A DNA stretch of 15,067 nt from Bacteroidota bacterium. GTDB lineage: Bacteria; Bacteroidota; Bacteroidia; Bacteroidales; UBA1556. Of the stretch, positions 14,807-15,067 are shown in pieces; positions within the stretch are counted from its first letter, which is position 1; each line of letters opens with the position of its first letter. The notes under the pieces were generated by a model. The model made no database searches. It was not told where the DNA came from and saw only the letters and a program-made list of their open reading frames with translations. The stretch lies in NCBI GenBank assembly GCA_003648395.1, contig QMPB01000040.1:1-15067 (forward strand), written 5' to 3'. Both the position numbers and the translations under genes were made by a program.

Positions 14807-15067
14807 ATGAAATATATTAAAACTCTACTTCTTATTCTTATAATATCATTACCTACATTAATATATAGCCAACATAATTCTACATATACTCATGATACTA
14901 CATTAGTGAATAACTACTTAGATAGTACAAGGAAGTATATATATACTGATGTTAAAACTTCTGAAGCCTTTGTAGATAAAGTAGATTCCCTTTCTACGGC
15001 CATTAATTATAATTTTGGGCTGTCTAAGTCAAATTTGTTCAAGGGTATTTTTAGATTTATGGAAGAT
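14807..15067 (+). CDS. N-terminus of a secreted protein of unknown function (3' end outside window)
   Basis: The first 87 codons are open to the window edge. Residues 1-22 form a signal peptide: MKYIK, then a Leu/Ile core, ending IYSQ. The mature part begins with a polar Ser/Thr/Asn/Asp stretch, then a probable helical segment (SEAFVDKVDSLSTAIN) and NYNFGLSKSNLFKGIFRF. I do not recognise the family. Length to the edge is too short to judge domains; a periplasmic or outer-membrane protein is likely from the signal alone. An in-frame ATG at 14795 would add MILS before the basic n-region; I prefer 14807 because it gives a standard signal start. The gene is divergent from the ABC ATPase across 258 bp. 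Confidence 0.65.
   Translation, partial: MKYIKTLLLILIISLPTLIYSQHNSTYTHDTTLVNNYLDSTRKYIYTDVKTSEAFVDKVDSLSTAINYNFGLSKSNLFKGIFRFMED

Overview
The window is AT-rich chromosomal DNA from a member of the Bacteroidota, probably a Bacteroidales-type environmental lineage. The evidence is a roughly 1,100-residue SecA with a charged N-terminal insertion and a SEC-C tail, a eukaryote/archaeal-type ProRS, a DUF2795 protein next to secA, a BACON-like lipoprotein, and promoters matching the Bacteroidota consensus (TTTG, 19 bp, TAnnTTTG). Gene content is mainly housekeeping and cell-envelope. I see no transposase, integrase, CRISPR array, tRNA or rRNA.

Layout. At 2-2053 (+) lies the 3' part of a patatin phospholipase fused to a POTRA-like segment and an outer-membrane barrel. 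It converges, with 8 bp between stop codons, on a leftward mazG-PAP2 phosphatase pair (2062-3682). proS follows at 3904-5379 (-). It is divergent from a rightward envelope cluster at 5494-8942: a low-complexity Tyr/Gly and Ser/Arg-rich lipoprotein, a FadL/OmpP1-type barrel and a small BACON-like lipoprotein. This cluster ends at a strong hairpin terminator (8996-9031). Then come four leftward genes: secA (9195-12501, with a frameshift near 10257), a DUF2795 protein (12737-12958), a PduO-type cobalamin adenosyltransferase (13071-13640) and a LolD/MacB-type ABC ATPase (13832-14548). A rightward secreted protein of unknown function starts at 14807 and runs off the window.

The most interesting signal is a dispersed element of about 117 bp present three times in three intergenic gaps: 3782-3898 (+), 9063-9180 (+) and 13663-13778 (-). 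The copies share a conserved head and closely related ends, but the helix-forming arms differ in sequence while still pairing. One outer-stem pair is G-C, A-T and T-A in the three copies, and the apical helix changes from TTAC/GTAA to CCC/GGG. A short internal GAGT/ATGA motif is kept in all. This covariation points to selection on a folded form: a structured RNA, or a single-stranded DNA substrate of a REP/MITE-like mobile element. I do not recognise the family.

The second notable point is the interrupted secA. The reading frame is lost at a conserved motif, where Leu-Arg-Leu-Phe-Gly-Ser is expected to read Leu-Met-Arg-Leu-Phe-Gly-Ser. The simplest explanation is a 2-nt deletion or a sequence error, since SecA is essential.
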